From positions 393,812 to 457,811 of the forward strand of contig CAVVWM010000003.1 of the NCBI GenBank assembly GCA_963751955.1: a stretch of DNA of 64,000 nucleotides. The letters are read 5' to 3'. Made by a program: the position numbers and the translations under genes. Below are positions 55,556 to 64,000 of the stretch, piece after piece (positions within the stretch are counted from its first letter, which is position 1; each line of letters starts with the position of its first letter). The DNA comes from JABDIY01 sp963751955 (lineage in GTDB: Bacteria; Actinomycetota; Acidimicrobiia; Acidimicrobiales; SZUA-35). The notes under the pieces were generated by a model. The model had not been told where the DNA came from. It searched no databases and saw only the letters and a program-made list of their open reading frames with translations.

Positions 55556-55570
55556 TTCCACATCGTGGAA
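55556..55570. promoter_or_regulatory. 15-bp palindrome in the atuA-to-binding-protein gap
   Basis: TTCCAC-ATC-GTGGAA is perfect (6-bp arms, 3-base spacer). It sits about 16 bases past the atuA stop and 160 bases before the binding-protein start, in a 191-base gap that should hold that operon's promoter. It could be an operator or a weak terminator hairpin. Confidence 0.3.
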
Positions 55571-55586
55571 AGTTGTGACGTTTCCC

Positions 55587-57377
55587 TTACGGAGATGATG
55601 CGATTGGCCTGGTGACCAGGCTTTGGGGGATCGGTACAACCCGGGCCCGCAACCACTCCCCCAGTGCTTTGGCCTGGGGATCGGATCTGACCGAAGCCGC
55701 AACGCCCTCATCGAGGAAGCCGCGAAGAACAAAGTTGAGCGATGCGATGTTGGGCAGATCGAATCGTTCGATCGACCCGAGCGTCGCCTCAGGCAGGAGT
55801 TCGTGCAGCTTGGAAACGGTGAGGAAAGAGGACAACCATCGATACTCGACATCGGTACGCACAAATACGCCGAGGTTGGCGTGGCCGCCTTTGTCGCCTG
55901 ATCGGGTGCCCACAATCGTGCCCAGCGGGAGGTCGGTTGTGGGACCATCGTCGAACTCGTCTGGTGAGACGAGTGGTTCTCCGAGTTGACCGCTGCGGTT
56001 CAACATCGGCGCATCGACGACCCTGGTTGATCCACCCAACACGTTGACGTACTGGGGCACCAGCTCGGAGGCAACACGGGCCGGCCGATAGACGCCGTAG
56101 GGCGAGGCCGAGGAGGGACCGCCACCGAGGCCGTACATGCCGGGGATACTCGCCAGGGCGGTATGGATCATCGCGTCGCTGAAGGCTCGCCCTACCTTGT
56201 GTTCCTCCCGGTCCTTGACCGTGAGGCGCCACACTGCGGTTGCCTCGGCTTGTGTGGCCGGGTCGGGCGAGTCGGTTCGAATGATCTCGCTGGAGAGGGC
56301 ATCGAAATCGTCGGGTTGGAAGGGGCAGGCATCCCAGAACGTGGCTTGAGTCAGCTTCGCCTTTTCTTCGATGTCGAGCCCCGTGAGGGCAACCGAGAAG
56401 CTGTTCCGGAATCCACGCATTTCGTTGGTTGCCACCTTCAAAGTAGAGGGCGGCGGCTCGCCGACCGTTCCGCTGATCCGCACTCGATCAGGTGCGATCT
56501 CCTCCAGCGTGATCGTGTCGAAGCGAGCGGTAACGTCGGGGCCGAGATATCGGGGCCCGCCGATCTCGTAGAGCAACTGGCTGGTGATCGTTCCGACCGA
56601 CACGAGTCCGCCGGTGTTGTCGTGTTTGCCGATCACACAGGAACCATCGGCTTCGATATCGGCCCAGGGGAAACCGAAGCGGGCTCTCCCGCCGATCTCG
56701 TTGCGGCCCTCGATCTCGGTGAAGAAGCTGTAGTTCCCTCCTGTTGCCTGGGTGCCGCACTCGATCACGTGACCGGCGACCACCGCGCCGGCGAGAGCAT
56801 TCAGATCATCGGGGGTCCACCTGTGATGCCATGCGGCCGGACCACACACAACTGCGGCGTCGGTGACCCGTCCGGTGATCACGATGTCGGCTCCGGCGTC
56901 CAGAGCCTCGACAATCCCCCAGCACCCCAGGTACACGTTGGCGGTGATGAGCTTGGACGGATCGGGAGCTGGGTCGGCCGGTTCGAACGGCTGGAGTTCG
57001 CCGGCCGCGACGAGGTCGTCGAGGCGGGGCATGAGATCATCGCCGTCGACATACGCGATGGTCGGATTCAGGCCCAGCTTGTGGGCGACTTCGGCGACAG
57101 CGTCGGCGCACCCGTCCGGATCGAGGCCGCCAGCGTTTGAGACCACCTTGATCCCACGGTCGGCACACGTTCCCATCACCTCCTCCATCTGGCTGACGAA
57201 GGTACGGGCGTAGCCACCGCCGGGTCGTTTGGATCGGATCCGACTGAGGATGAGCATGGTCAGTTCGGCCAGCCAGTCGCCGGTGAGCACGTCGATTGGA
57301 CCACCCTCGACCATTTCTCTCGCAGCACTCGGCCGATCCCCGAAGAAACCCGAGCAGTTGGCTATGCGGACCGTCAC
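55587..57377 (-). CDS. AtuA/DUF1446 family acyclic-terpene-utilisation protein
   Basis: 596 residues. AtuA-family proteins accompany acyl-CoA carboxylases for geranyl-CoA and similar branched substrates; the biochemical role is unsettled. Blocks seen: ANCSGFFGDRPSAAREMV, DWLAELTMLIL, VVSNAGGLDPDG, DIVITGRVTDAAVVCGP, GTQATGGNYSFF, and GTRSGDKGGHANLGVFVR which opens the C-terminal AtuA-like domain. ATG at 57377 overlaps the carboxylase alpha stop by four bases, so it is the third gene of an accD-accA-atuA operon. Confidence 0.88.
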   Translation of the reverse strand: MTVRIANCSGFFGDRPSAAREMVEGGPIDVLTGDWLAELTMLILSRIRSKRPGGGYARTFVSQMEEVMGTCADRGIKVVSNAGGLDPDGCADAVAEVAHKLGLNPTIAYVDGDDLMPRLDDLVAAGELQPFEPADPAPDPSKLITANVYLGCWGIVEALDAGADIVITGRVTDAAVVCGPAAWHHRWTPDDLNALAGAVVAGHVIECGTQATGGNYSFFTEIEGRNEIGGRARFGFPWADIEADGSCVIGKHDNTGGLVSVGTITSQLLYEIGGPRYLGPDVTARFDTITLEEIAPDRVRISGTVGEPPPSTLKVATNEMRGFRNSFSVALTGLDIEEKAKLTQATFWDACPFQPDDFDALSSEIIRTDSPDPATQAEATAVWRLTVKDREEHKVGRAFSDAMIHTALASIPGMYGLGGGPSSASPYGVYRPARVASELVPQYVNVLGGSTRVVDAPMLNRSGQLGEPLVSPDEFDDGPTTDLPLGTIVGTRSGDKGGHANLGVFVRTDVEYRWLSSFLTVSKLHELLPEATLGSIERFDLPNIASLNFVLRGFLDEGVAASVRSDPQAKALGEWLRARVVPIPQSLVTRPIASSP

Positions 57378-59380
57378 TGGTCTGGCACTTCCAGACTCAC
57401 AAGAAGGTCGCCTTGATCCACACGGTCGCCGGCGGCGAAGTGGACCGCGGCAACAATGGCCGCGGCTGCGGCGACGATCTTGTGTTCCATCTTCATGGCC
57501 TCCACGGTCATGAGCGTTTGGCCCTCGGTCACGATGTCACCGGCGGAGACTTCTACCGAGATCACGGTGCCGGGAAGCGGACACACCGGACCGCCGCCGA
57601 CCTGCTCGGTGTGGAAGGACCGAAAGCGAGGCTCGAGTGCGAACCAAGCAGAGCCGAGCTGGGATCGAACGTGGATCGACTCGCCTTGAACATGGGTATG
57701 AAGTTCATGGCGCACTCCATCGATCTCGAGCACCTGACGATCAGCAGAACGGGCGAGCGGCTGAACCGACACCACCCGCCGGGTGTCCTCGGGCATCGAA
57801 CCATCGTCGAGGGGCTCGGGCCACGGCCCAACCAACACTTCGGCGTATTCCCCGCCCATGACAAGCTCGGTTTGCAGTTCCAACCCTTCGGTTGCCCAGG
57901 CTTGTCGCTGACCCACAGTGAATAGATTCCGCCAACCCGAGGGAGCGAATCGGGACCGTGAGTCGGCTGCTCGACACGTGATCTCGTGCGCAAAGACTGC
58001 CCCGAGAATCAGCGCATCGGGATCACCGAAAGCGCTGGCGGATCCAGCGAGGACTTCGGGATGCGTGCTCAGATACAACGTGGTAGCCCGGCCAGCTACG
58101 AAGTCGGGCTCCACCATGGTGGCCCCAAGCATGCTCAGGTTCGTCTGGACACCCGAGATCAATGAGCGCCGCAGGTCGGCCGCCATTCTGAGAACTGCGG
58201 TCTGCCGGTCCGGCCCATGGCTGATGACCTTGGCCAACAGCGAGTCATAGTTGACCGAAACATCGGACCCAGCAGCGAAGCCCGAGTCGACCCGCAGGCC
58301 GGGGGCGAGTTCCATGAAGTCGATGGTTCCGGTGGAGGGAATCCAGTCGGCGGCTGGATCCTCGGCCACCACGCGAACTTCGATGGCGTGGCCGTCGATA
58401 CGCACGTCCTCCTGTCCGACGGGTAGAGCTCGGCCAGACGCGATCAACAGCTGGAGTTCGACCAGGTCGAGACCGGTGACCATCTCGGTGACCGGATGTT
58501 CAACCTGGAGGCGGGTGTTCACCTCCAGAAACGTGATCTCACCGTCGGGGGAAACGAGAAACTCGACTGTGCCGGCGTTCTCGTAGCCGACCGAGGATGC
58601 CAGAGCAACCGCCCCATCACACAAGGCGGACCGAACTGCATCGCTGATCCCCGGTGCGGGTGATTCTTCGATCACCTTTTGATTGCGGCGCTGCACCGAA
58701 CAGTCGCGTTCGCCGAGATGGATCACGTTGCCGTGTTGGTCGCCGAACACCTGGACTTCGATATGTCGGCCGTTCTCGATGTACGGCTCGATGAAGACCG
58801 TGCCGTCACCGAATGCTGCTTTGGCTTCGCGTGCAGCCGCTCCCACAGCGTCGGTGAGTTCGTCGGAACTTCGGACGATCCGCATCCCGCGACCGCCACC
58901 CCCGGCGGCCGCCTTCACCAGAGCGGGCATCGGAACATCGTCAGGGACTGAGCCGGGTTCACACTCGATGATGCTTGTGGTTGGCACGCCGGCCTTCCGG
59001 GCCGCTTGTTTGGCCAGCACCTTGTCGCCCAGGAGTAGGATCTGGTCCGGTTTGGGCCCCACCCAGATGAGTCCGGCATCTATGACCATCTGGGCGGCAT
59101 CAGCGTTTTCAGCCAGGAAGCCGTAGCCGGGATGAACGGCGTCGCAACCGGTTGAGAGCGCAGCTTGAACTATCGCATCGGCGCGTAAATACGACTCGGA
59201 CGCCGTTTCTCCTCCCAGCGCAACCGCTATGTCCATTGAGCCGGGATGCAGTGCGTTGCGATCTGAGTCGGAGTAGACGCCGACGGTCTCGATACCGAGA
59301 TCGCGGGCGGTCCGAGCAATTCTGACCGCAATCTCTCCCCGATTCGCGATGAGCAGTCGCTTGATCAATATGGCTGTCAT
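57374..59380 (-). CDS. Acyl-CoA carboxylase alpha subunit (biotin carboxylase + BCCP)
   Basis: 668 residues. Carboxylates its own biotin with ATP and bicarbonate. Biotin carboxylase: LIANRGEIAVRIART, LAENADAAQM, ATP-grasp loop AAAGGGGRGMRIV, FLEVNTRLQVEHPVTEM; a BT-type linker domain; and a C-terminal biotinyl domain with VEAMKMEHK (biotin lysine near 630). ATG at 59380 is followed at once by LLIANRG homology; a longer open frame to 60001 overlaps accD and is rejected. Alpha subunits of propionyl-, methylcrotonyl- and geranyl-CoA carboxylases look alike; the partner and atuA favour a branched acyl-CoA. Confidence 0.95.
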   Translation of the reverse strand: MTAILIKRLLIANRGEIAVRIARTARDLGIETVGVYSDSDRNALHPGSMDIAVALGGETASESYLRADAIVQAALSTGCDAVHPGYGFLAENADAAQMVIDAGLIWVGPKPDQILLLGDKVLAKQAARKAGVPTTSIIECEPGSVPDDVPMPALVKAAAGGGGRGMRIVRSSDELTDAVGAAAREAKAAFGDGTVFIEPYIENGRHIEVQVFGDQHGNVIHLGERDCSVQRRNQKVIEESPAPGISDAVRSALCDGAVALASSVGYENAGTVEFLVSPDGEITFLEVNTRLQVEHPVTEMVTGLDLVELQLLIASGRALPVGQEDVRIDGHAIEVRVVAEDPAADWIPSTGTIDFMELAPGLRVDSGFAAGSDVSVNYDSLLAKVISHGPDRQTAVLRMAADLRRSLISGVQTNLSMLGATMVEPDFVAGRATTLYLSTHPEVLAGSASAFGDPDALILGAVFAHEITCRAADSRSRFAPSGWRNLFTVGQRQAWATEGLELQTELVMGGEYAEVLVGPWPEPLDDGSMPEDTRRVVSVQPLARSADRQVLEIDGVRHELHTHVQGESIHVRSQLGSAWFALEPRFRSFHTEQVGGGPVCPLPGTVISVEVSAGDIVTEGQTLMTVEAMKMEHKIVAAAAAIVAAVHFAAGDRVDQGDLLVSLEVPDQ

Positions 59381-60990
59381 CAGTGCCTCCACACCCCGTA
59401 ATCGGTGGCACCTTCCACCACGTTGCTGTGGGATGCAGAAATGGCCATGCCGAGCACGGTTCGTGAGTCGGCAGGATGAATGACTCCGTCGTCCCATATT
59501 CGACCGGTGGAGAACAATGCGGTGGATTCGGTTTCGATCATCGCTTCGAGCCCTGCGGTCTGGGCCGCCAACTGTTCCTCGTCGACCTCCACCCCTCGCC
59601 CCGCTGCAGCGTTCCTGGCCACGATCTCCATGACCCCGGCGAGTTGTTTGGGTCCCATCACCGCGATCCGGTGGTTGGGCCAACTGAAGATGAACCTGGG
59701 GTTGTAGCTCTTGCCAGCCATGCCGTAATTGCCGGCACCGTAACTGGCTCCGACCATCAGATTGAAATGGGGGACGGTGCTGTTGGAGACAGCGTTGATC
59801 ATCTTTGCGCCGTTGCGGATGATGCCGCCCTGCTCGGCTTTGGAACCCACCATGAACCCGGTGATGTTGTGGGCGAAAAGCAGCGGTGTGTTGGTCCGGT
59901 TGCACAGTTGGATGAACTGGGCCGCCTTCTTGGCTTCCTCGGAGAACAAGATGCCGTTGTTGCCAAGGACACCTACCGGGAAGCCGTGAATCGAGCCCCA
60001 CCCACAGACGAGTCTTTCGCCGTAGAGGGGCTTGAACTCTTCGAGTCGGCTTCCGTCGAGCAATCTGGCGAAGACTTCTTTGATCTCGAACGGGATCCGC
60101 ACGTCGGCAGAAGCGCAGCCGATCAGTTCAGCTGGGTCGTACAGAGGGGGATCGTCGGGCTCGCTCGGTCCTGGCCCGAGCTTTTCCCAGCGCAAATGGC
60201 GGATGATCTTGCGGGCGTGGTGGAGGCCGTCCATCTCATCCATCGCCAAATAGTCCGAGAGTCCGCTGGTTCGGCTGTGCATCTCGGCACCGCCAAGGGT
60301 TTCCTCGTCAACGATCTCGTCGATCGCCATCTTCACCAGCGGTGGTCCACCGAGGTAGGCGGTCCCTCGATTTTGGACGAACACGGTGTAGTCGCTCATG
60401 CCCGGGGTGTACGCCCCGCCTGCGGTGTTGGGACCAAAGGCCACGGTGATGCTGGGAATACCGAGTTTCGAGAGCTGGGTGAGATTTCGGAACTGTTCGC
60501 CACCTCGAATGAAGATGTCGGCTTGGCGTGGCAGATCGGCACCTGCCGATTCCTGAAGGATGATCTGGGGCAGTCGATTCTCACGAACGATCTGCTGGAA
60601 CCGGTAGGCCTTGTCGAGCGTGGTCGGATTGGAAGACCCACCCCGGTAGGTCATGTCAGTACCGGTGATGGCGCATTCGACCCCCTCGACGATCCCAATA
60701 CCGCAGGCGATTCCGACACCGATCGGGTCCTGAGTGCCCCACCCGGCCAGGGGGCTCAGCTCCAAGAACGGGGTGTGAGGATCAACCAACGCCTCGATGC
60801 GTTCGCGAACCAGCATCTTGCCTCTCCGTCGGTGGCGATCGACGTACCGCTGCCCCCCGATGCTCGGGACCTCGGCCAGTTCGTCAGCGACCTGAGCCCA
60901 TAGCAACTCCATCGCCGCCAGGTTCTGTTTGTAATCCACAGATGATGTGTCGAGCTTGCTTCGCAACGGAGTGCCGATGGTGCTGGTCAC
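59380..60990 (-). CDS. Acyl-CoA carboxylase beta subunit (carboxyltransferase)
   Basis: 536 residues from GTG at 60990. Transfers CO2 from biotin to an acyl-CoA. Two crotonase-like halves: N-lobe RGKMLVRERIEALVD, GGSSNPTTLDKAYRFQQI, GPNTAGGAYTPGMSDY, LGGPPLVKMAI and LGGAEMHSRTSGLSD; C-lobe GVLGNNGILFSEEAKKAAQFI (in part), GASYGAGNYGMAGKSYNPRF (oxyanion loop). The set resembles methylcrotonyl/geranyl-CoA carboxylase beta subunits more than propionyl-CoA types. First gene of the operon, 51 bases from a divergent TIGR03084-like gene; a 30-bp dyad lies between. Confidence 0.94.
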   Translation of the reverse strand: MTSTIGTPLRSKLDTSSVDYKQNLAAMELLWAQVADELAEVPSIGGQRYVDRHRRRGKMLVRERIEALVDPHTPFLELSPLAGWGTQDPIGVGIACGIGIVEGVECAITGTDMTYRGGSSNPTTLDKAYRFQQIVRENRLPQIILQESAGADLPRQADIFIRGGEQFRNLTQLSKLGIPSITVAFGPNTAGGAYTPGMSDYTVFVQNRGTAYLGGPPLVKMAIDEIVDEETLGGAEMHSRTSGLSDYLAMDEMDGLHHARKIIRHLRWEKLGPGPSEPDDPPLYDPAELIGCASADVRIPFEIKEVFARLLDGSRLEEFKPLYGERLVCGWGSIHGFPVGVLGNNGILFSEEAKKAAQFIQLCNRTNTPLLFAHNITGFMVGSKAEQGGIIRNGAKMINAVSNSTVPHFNLMVGASYGAGNYGMAGKSYNPRFIFSWPNHRIAVMGPKQLAGVMEIVARNAAAGRGVEVDEEQLAAQTAGLEAMIETESTALFSTGRIWDDGVIHPADSRTVLGMAISASHSNVVEGATDYGVWRH

Positions 60991-61005
60991 GCCGCCCACG
61001 CTACT

Positions 61006-61035
61006 ACGGTACTGAATGGCCGCAAATGGTACCGT
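61006..61035. promoter_or_regulatory. 30-bp dyad between accD and the divergent TIGR03084-like gene
   Basis: ACGGTAC (61006-61012) and GTACCGT (61029-61035) are perfect inverted repeats 16 bases apart, occupying the middle of the 51-base divergent gap. Such a site could repress both directions at once. The binding protein is not encoded next door. Confidence 0.5.
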
Positions 61036-61041
61036 CGACGG

Positions 61042-61812
61042 ATGGACGTCAAGGAAGTACTTCAGGACCTGCTCGACGAACAGGCGGACCTGGACCGGAT
61101 CGTGTCGTCGTTGGCCTCTGAACAGTGGGCCACTCCGACCGACAGTCCGCGATGGGACGTAGCTGACCAGATCGGCCACCTGGCCTACTTCGATGCCAAC
61201 GCAGCCCTCGCCATAACCGATACAACTGCCTTCAAGGCCGGCGTTGCCGAGATGATGGAGCAGATCACCGCCGACGAGACGGCTATCGACAATCTCACCC
61301 TGGCGGGGGCTCGAGCGATGAAACCGGCAGCGCTGCTGGGGCATTGGCGCCACAACCGAGCGTTGCTAGCCGAAGCCGGCTCGACACTCGAGAACGACAC
61401 CCGTATCGACTGGTACGGGCCGTCGATGGGTTCCAAGTCTTTCCTCACTGCCCGGCTGATGGAATGCTGGGCCCATGGCCAGAACGTGGCCGACGCTGTC
61501 GCCGTGGACCGTGAGCCAACCGACCGTCTCCAGCACATCGCGCGGCTGGGATTCAATACCCGAGGCTGGAGTTATGTGAATCGCGGACTCGAGGTTCCCC
61601 CGGAGCAGGTTCGTGTGGAACTCAGCGCACCATCGGGAGCGGTTTGGACCTACGGGTCCGACGACGCTTCAGAAACCGTGTGGGGGAACGCTCTTGAGTT
61701 CTGTCTGGTTGTTACCCAACGGCGCAACGTGCACGACACCGAACTGATTGCCACACCGGTTGCGCTGGATTGGTTGGAGAAAGCCCAGGCATTCGCCGGA
61801 CCACCGACGTAG
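61042..61812 (+). CDS. TIGR03084-like metal-binding protein (mycothiol-dependent maleylpyruvate isomerase-like fold)
   Basis: 256 residues. N-terminal DinB-like four-helix domain with likely metal ligands in WDVADQIGHLAYFD and ARLMECWAHGQNVADAV, then a C-terminal sterol-carrier-like beta domain. This arrangement is found in actinobacterial TIGR03084 proteins, whose function is unknown but whose relatives use mycothiol. ATG at 61042. Its divergent pairing with the carboxylase operon hints at a role in the same acyl-CoA pathway. Confidence 0.85.
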   Translation: MDVKEVLQDLLDEQADLDRIVSSLASEQWATPTDSPRWDVADQIGHLAYFDANAALAITDTTAFKAGVAEMMEQITADETAIDNLTLAGARAMKPAALLGHWRHNRALLAEAGSTLENDTRIDWYGPSMGSKSFLTARLMECWAHGQNVADAVAVDREPTDRLQHIARLGFNTRGWSYVNRGLEVPPEQVRVELSAPSGAVWTYGSDDASETVWGNALEFCLVVTQRRNVHDTELIATPVALDWLEKAQAFAGPPT

Positions 61813-61887
61813 CTAGTACCGCAATCGCTGTCGTGTCGGACTGATGGATCCGAGCCGGGTCGATGCCATCGCTCCTAGAGTGAACCT

Positions 61888-62178
61888 GTGTTTCGCCACT
61901 GCGTCATGTTCAAATGGGCCGACGGCGTGAGCGCCGCCACCAAGGCCGAGATCTCGGTTGGGCTGGATCGACTGGCCACTCTCGATGCGGTGTCCAGTTA
62001 CCACCACGGCCCCGATCTCGGCGTCTCTGACGGAAATTGGGACTACGGCATCGTGGGCGACTTCGAAGACGAAGCGGCCTACCGGCGGTACGCAACCGAG
62101 GCAGGCCACCTCGCCCTCATCACCGATCTGATCAAACCGAACATCAACGCTCGGGCGGCCGTGCAGTACGAGTTCTGA
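61888..62178 (+). CDS. Dabb (stress-responsive alpha/beta barrel) family protein
   Basis: 96 residues from GTG at 61888. Dabb proteins are dimeric ferredoxin-like folds, some enzymatic (olivetolic acid cyclase-like), most uncharacterised. Features: N-terminal FRHCVMFKWADG with the family's conserved histidine, central YHHGPDLGV, DYGIVGDFEDEAAYRRYATE, and the C-terminal ARAAVQYEF strand. It lies 75 bases after the TIGR03084-like gene and ends 10 bases from the convergent leuS stop. Confidence 0.88.
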   Translation: MFRHCVMFKWADGVSAATKAEISVGLDRLATLDAVSSYHHGPDLGVSDGNWDYGIVGDFEDEAAYRRYATEAGHLALITDLIKPNINARAAVQYEF

Positions 62179-62188
62179 ACACGTCGTG

Positions 62189-64000
62189 CTAGTTGGCGAC
62201 GATGTTCACCAGCTTGGGCGGTCGTGAGATCACCTTGTGGACGGTCTTGCCCTCGGTCAGTTCCTGGATGCGCTCGCTGGTCATGGCGGCCGCTTCAGCA
62301 TCCGCTTCTGAGATCGAGGCCGGCACATCGATCCGGTCACGAACTTTGCCGTTGACCTGGAGCACCATTGTGATCGTGTTTTCGGCCGCAACGGAGGCGT
62401 CATACTCAGGCCACCCAGCGGTATGGATCGACCCCTGATTGCCGCGCTGATGCCACAGCTCTTCGGTGATGTGAGGAGCGATGGGAGCCAGCAGCCGCAG
62501 GAACGAGTCCACCGTTTCGTTCCACACATCTTCGTTGACCGTTTGTTCCCTGGCTGCGCTCGTGATGCTGTTGCGCAACTCCATTAGTGCCGCCACCGAA
62601 GTGTTGAACTTGAAGGACTCCATTCCGTTCTGGGTGCGTTCGATGGCCTGGTGAACCTTGCGTCGCAACGCGGTTGATGCGTCGTCGGTTGCGTTGGCTG
62701 CTTCGTACTCGACGGTGCCGATCTTCCACACATCTTCGATGAATCGACGGGAACCCATGATCCCCTGACTGTTCCACGGACCGCCCTTGGTCCATTCGAA
62801 GGCGAACATCAGATAGGTGCGAACCGTGTCGGCACCGTACAACTCCACCAGATCGTCCGGGTTCACCACATTGCCGCGGCTCTTCGACATCCGCTCGATT
62901 TCCAGATGATGCTTCAACTGATGGATGTCGTTGTCCCCCGGGATTGCCGCGATAGACACAGTGGCCCCGTCCGGCACCTCGATGTTGATCATCTCAGCCC
63001 CATCGAAGACCTGCATGGCCCGTTCTTTGCGGCGCATCAGTTCTCCAACGACCGCTCCCTGGCGAGGTTCAGCGTTCGGATCGACCGTCATGGAAGTGGC
63101 AACGAATCGGTTTCCGTCGTAGGCGCCTTCGACGATCACCCGGTCGCCGGTGCGTTCCTCACCCAGGATCTGACCCTGGTTGCGAAGCATCTTGAACGGC
63201 TCGTCGAAGGCCACGTCGGGCTCTCGGCCGTGCGCCACCATGATCTCTGCGGCGTCAGCGAACAGGCCAAGGTCTCGCAGGACCTTTGTGTAGAAGCGGG
63301 CGTACAACAGGTGCATGACGGCATGCTCAGCACCACCGGTGTAGCTATCTACCGGCAGCCAGTAGGCGGCTTCCTCGGGGTCGAACGGAGCGGTGTCGAG
63401 GTGGGGCGACAGGTAGCGATAGAAATACCAGTTGGAACACAGGAAGGTGTCCATCGTGTCGGTTTCCCGACGGGCCGGGCGACCCTTGGAGTCGACGGTG
63501 TTGAGAAACGATGGTGTCTCGGCCAGGGGGCTACGGCCGGTGAATTCCACATCTTCGGGCAACACAACCGGCAAGTCGTCCTCGGCCACCGCCTCGATTC
63601 CGTCCTCGGTGTGCAGCATGGGGATCGGAGTTCCCCAGTAGCGCTGCCGGCTCACCAGCCAGTCCCGCAGCCGGTAATTGATCGTCTCTTCACCGGCATG
63701 GTTGGCATCCAACCAATCGAGGGCGGCGGCGATTGCTGGGTTGAGGCGGCCTTTGGCGTCGGTCACTTCGATGCCATTGATCGGTCCGCTGTTCATCATC
63801 GAACCCGAACCGATGAACGCCTCGGTCATCGTGGATTCGGTGAGTGTCTCCTCGCCTGCCGGATCGATGACCGGGACGATGGTGAGCTCGAACTTGCGGG
63901 CGAATTCGAAGTCCCGTTGGTCGTGAGCCGGGACGGCCATGATGGCGCCGGTGCCATAACTGATCAGCACGTAGTCGGCCACCCACGCCGACGATGACGG
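62189..64000 (-). CDS. leuS: Leucine--tRNA ligase, C-terminal part (5' end beyond the window)
   Basis: Charges tRNA-Leu. About 603 residues are inside the window, beginning in the CP1 editing domain (YVLISYGTGAIMAVPAHDQRDFEFA in part). Then come the catalytic core WLVSRQRYWGTPIP, the class I loop RMSKSRGNVVNPDDLV, an anticodon-binding helical domain (FKFNTSVAALMELRNSI, LAPIAPHITEELW), and the C-terminal domain ending RPPKLVNIVAN. A 60-residue insertion just before the MSKS loop (AEIMVAHGREPDVAFDEP to LKHHLEIERMSKS) is in the place of the known leucine-specific domain. Open to the right edge; the start and HIGH motif lie outside. Confidence 0.97.
   Translation of the reverse strand, partial: PSSSAWVADYVLISYGTGAIMAVPAHDQRDFEFARKFELTIVPVIDPAGEETLTESTMTEAFIGSGSMMNSGPINGIEVTDAKGRLNPAIAAALDWLDANHAGEETINYRLRDWLVSRQRYWGTPIPMLHTEDGIEAVAEDDLPVVLPEDVEFTGRSPLAETPSFLNTVDSKGRPARRETDTMDTFLCSNWYFYRYLSPHLDTAPFDPEEAAYWLPVDSYTGGAEHAVMHLLYARFYTKVLRDLGLFADAAEIMVAHGREPDVAFDEPFKMLRNQGQILGEERTGDRVIVEGAYDGNRFVATSMTVDPNAEPRQGAVVGELMRRKERAMQVFDGAEMINIEVPDGATVSIAAIPGDNDIHQLKHHLEIERMSKSRGNVVNPDDLVELYGADTVRTYLMFAFEWTKGGPWNSQGIMGSRRFIEDVWKIGTVEYEAANATDDASTALRRKVHQAIERTQNGMESFKFNTSVAALMELRNSITSAAREQTVNEDVWNETVDSFLRLLAPIAPHITEELWHQRGNQGSIHTAGWPEYDASVAAENTITMVLQVNGKVRDRIDVPASISEADAEAAAMTSERIQELTEGKTVHKVISRPPKLVNIVAN

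Noticed and set aside
59381..60001. N-terminal extension of the carboxylase alpha subunit
   Set aside because: This stretch is the wrong frame of the beta-subunit gene; biotin carboxylase homology begins at ATG 59380.
60991..61353. N-terminal extension of the carboxylase beta subunit
   Set aside because: It runs antisense over the divergent TIGR03084-like gene and has no homology; GTG at 60990 fits the family.

Overview
The window is a chromosomal segment of a moderately GC-rich bacterium, almost certainly an actinobacterium and probably of the Acidimicrobiia type (lineage is inference). Pointers: an argCJBDFRGH cluster, an F420-type PPOX flavoprotein, SCO6745-like, TIGR03084-like and DUF3556-like proteins, a NodQ-type CysNC fusion, frequent GTG/TTG starts, and an rrn spacer without tRNA genes. 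No phage, integrase, transposase, tRNA gene, CRISPR array or plasmid function was seen.

Layout. 1-4036: 5' two-thirds of a 23S gene, spacer, complete 16S gene and leader, all on the minus strand; leader and spacer carry matching arms of a 16S processing stem. 4074-10957: a one-helix membrane protein, tyrS, a small minus-strand cluster (GNAT, FMN reductase, short unknown protein, 3-methyladenine glycosylase), a SulP-STAS-cNMP fusion transporter and a DinB-like protein. 11024-19892: the full arginine pathway argC-J-B-D-F-R-G-H on the minus strand behind a promoter whose -35 lies in an ArgR-like operator. 20057-23812: a DEAD-box-like protein with ruined ATPase motifs, a disulfide oxidoreductase, and HU followed by two strong hairpins. 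23813-30086: glycolate operon glcB-glcG-glcD-glcE-glcF (glycolate to glyoxylate to malate). 30188-38259: DUF1499, MmcQ-like protein, gamma-butyrobetaine-type dioxygenase, monomeric isocitrate dehydrogenase, AzlCD, barstar-like protein, SDR, SCO6745-like protein, PPOX protein. 38264-39364: tandem array of eight ~136-bp units. 39365-47782: CDF transporter, acyl-CoA dehydrogenase, MscS channel, TetR regulator, DMT exporter and sulfate activation (cysD, cysNC and an extra cysC). 47913-60990: DUF3556 membrane protein, peptide-type ABC transporter, and an accD-accA-atuA carboxylase operon. 61042-64000: TIGR03084-like protein, Dabb protein, and the C-terminal part of leuS, which runs off the right edge.

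Genes working together: the arg cluster makes arginine from glutamate under ArgR control; glcDEF plus GlcB feeds glycolate into the TCA cycle; CysD/CysNC/CysC turn sulfate into PAPS; AccD/AccA/AtuA look like a branched acyl-CoA (terpenoid or leucine type) carboxylation module, followed by a peptide/opine-type ABC importer.

Data quality: at least four genes (SulP, glcB, the DUF3556 gene, the ABC binding protein) are interrupted by single-base frameshifts, and argC lacks a start codon in frame. Nearly all are repaired by changing a short homopolymer by one base, and corrected lengths fit the families. I read these mainly as consensus errors of the assembly, not gene decay. Nothing here is convincingly a new system; the 136-bp array and the degenerate helicase are the least explained parts.
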